From: an uncultured Eubacteriales bacterium
Lineage (GTDB): Bacteria; Bacillota; Clostridia; Oscillospirales; Oscillospiraceae
DNA length: 6,235 bases
NCBI GenBank assembly: GCA_900552725.1
Contig: USAT01000105.1
Coordinates: 1-6,235, forward strand
Direction: 5' to 3'
A program made the translations under genes and the position numbers. Position 1 is the stretch's first letter. Every line of letters begins with the position of its first letter. The notes below the pieces were generated by a model, which was not told where the DNA came from, searched no databases, and saw only the letters and a program-made list of their open reading frames with translations. Shown one piece after another: positions 6,165 through 6,235 of this stretch.

Positions 6165-6235
6165 AGGGAAAAGAGGGGAGGGGATAGATGCAGTGCGCCG
6201 CCGCGGGCGGCACGACCCAAAAACGGCGGGGGGGG
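6165..6235. other. Intergenic tail with no supported gene
   Basis: This stretch is purine-rich (AGGGGAGGGG at 6174-6183) and is followed by an ATG at 6188 whose frame stays open for 16 codons to the window end. It could be the start of another gene, but the spacing of 4 nt is short and the residues are low in complexity. A small GC hairpin (6197-6202 with 6206-6211) and a terminal run of eight G (6228-6235) are also present. Confidence 0.4.

Overview
The window looks like a chromosome segment from a GC-rich Clostridia-type Firmicute, most plausibly a gut Oscillospiraceae relative. The evidence is GC-rich coding sequence, near-perfect AAGGAGG ribosome binding sites, strong sigma-A type promoters in AT-rich gaps, intrinsic hairpin terminators, and a CBS-DRTGG type manganese pyrophosphatase, which is typical of Clostridia. 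The taxonomic call is inference. No mobile element, CRISPR array, tRNA or rRNA was seen.

Layout from left to right: (1) bases 1-29 hold the probable tail of an upstream gene, followed by a perfect hairpin at 30-60. (2) A plus-strand pair follows. It consists of a DUF1638-family cysteine-rich protein (83-781) and a fusion of a zinc-ribbon domain with 5-formyltetrahydrofolate cyclo-ligase (800-1633). The pair ends in a strong hairpin terminator that also serves the convergent gene. (3) A minus-strand pair follows: a MATE-family efflux transporter (2877-4352), then prfB, which encodes release factor 2 (1677-2798) and has its own promoter in the 78-base gap. (4) Bases 4353-4498 are a divergent promoter region. 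(5) The last gene is a 537-residue CBS-DRTGG-CBS family II inorganic pyrophosphatase on the plus strand (4499-6112), closed by a perfect 23-bp hairpin. (6) The last 70 bases hold no convincing gene and end in a run of G.

The first pair is the most interesting part. DUF1638 proteins are known mainly from methanogens and anaerobes that use corrinoid methyl transfer, and 5-formyl-THF cyclo-ligase returns 5-formyl-THF to the one-carbon pool. Together they suggest a one-carbon or corrinoid accessory operon whose main genes lie upstream, outside this window. Within the fusion gene, a perfect Shine-Dalgarno and an in-frame ATG sit exactly at the domain junction. This suggests either two products from one reading frame or the footprint of a recent gene fusion. 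prfB, the transporter and the pyrophosphatase look like ordinary housekeeping or transport genes that happen to be neighbours.
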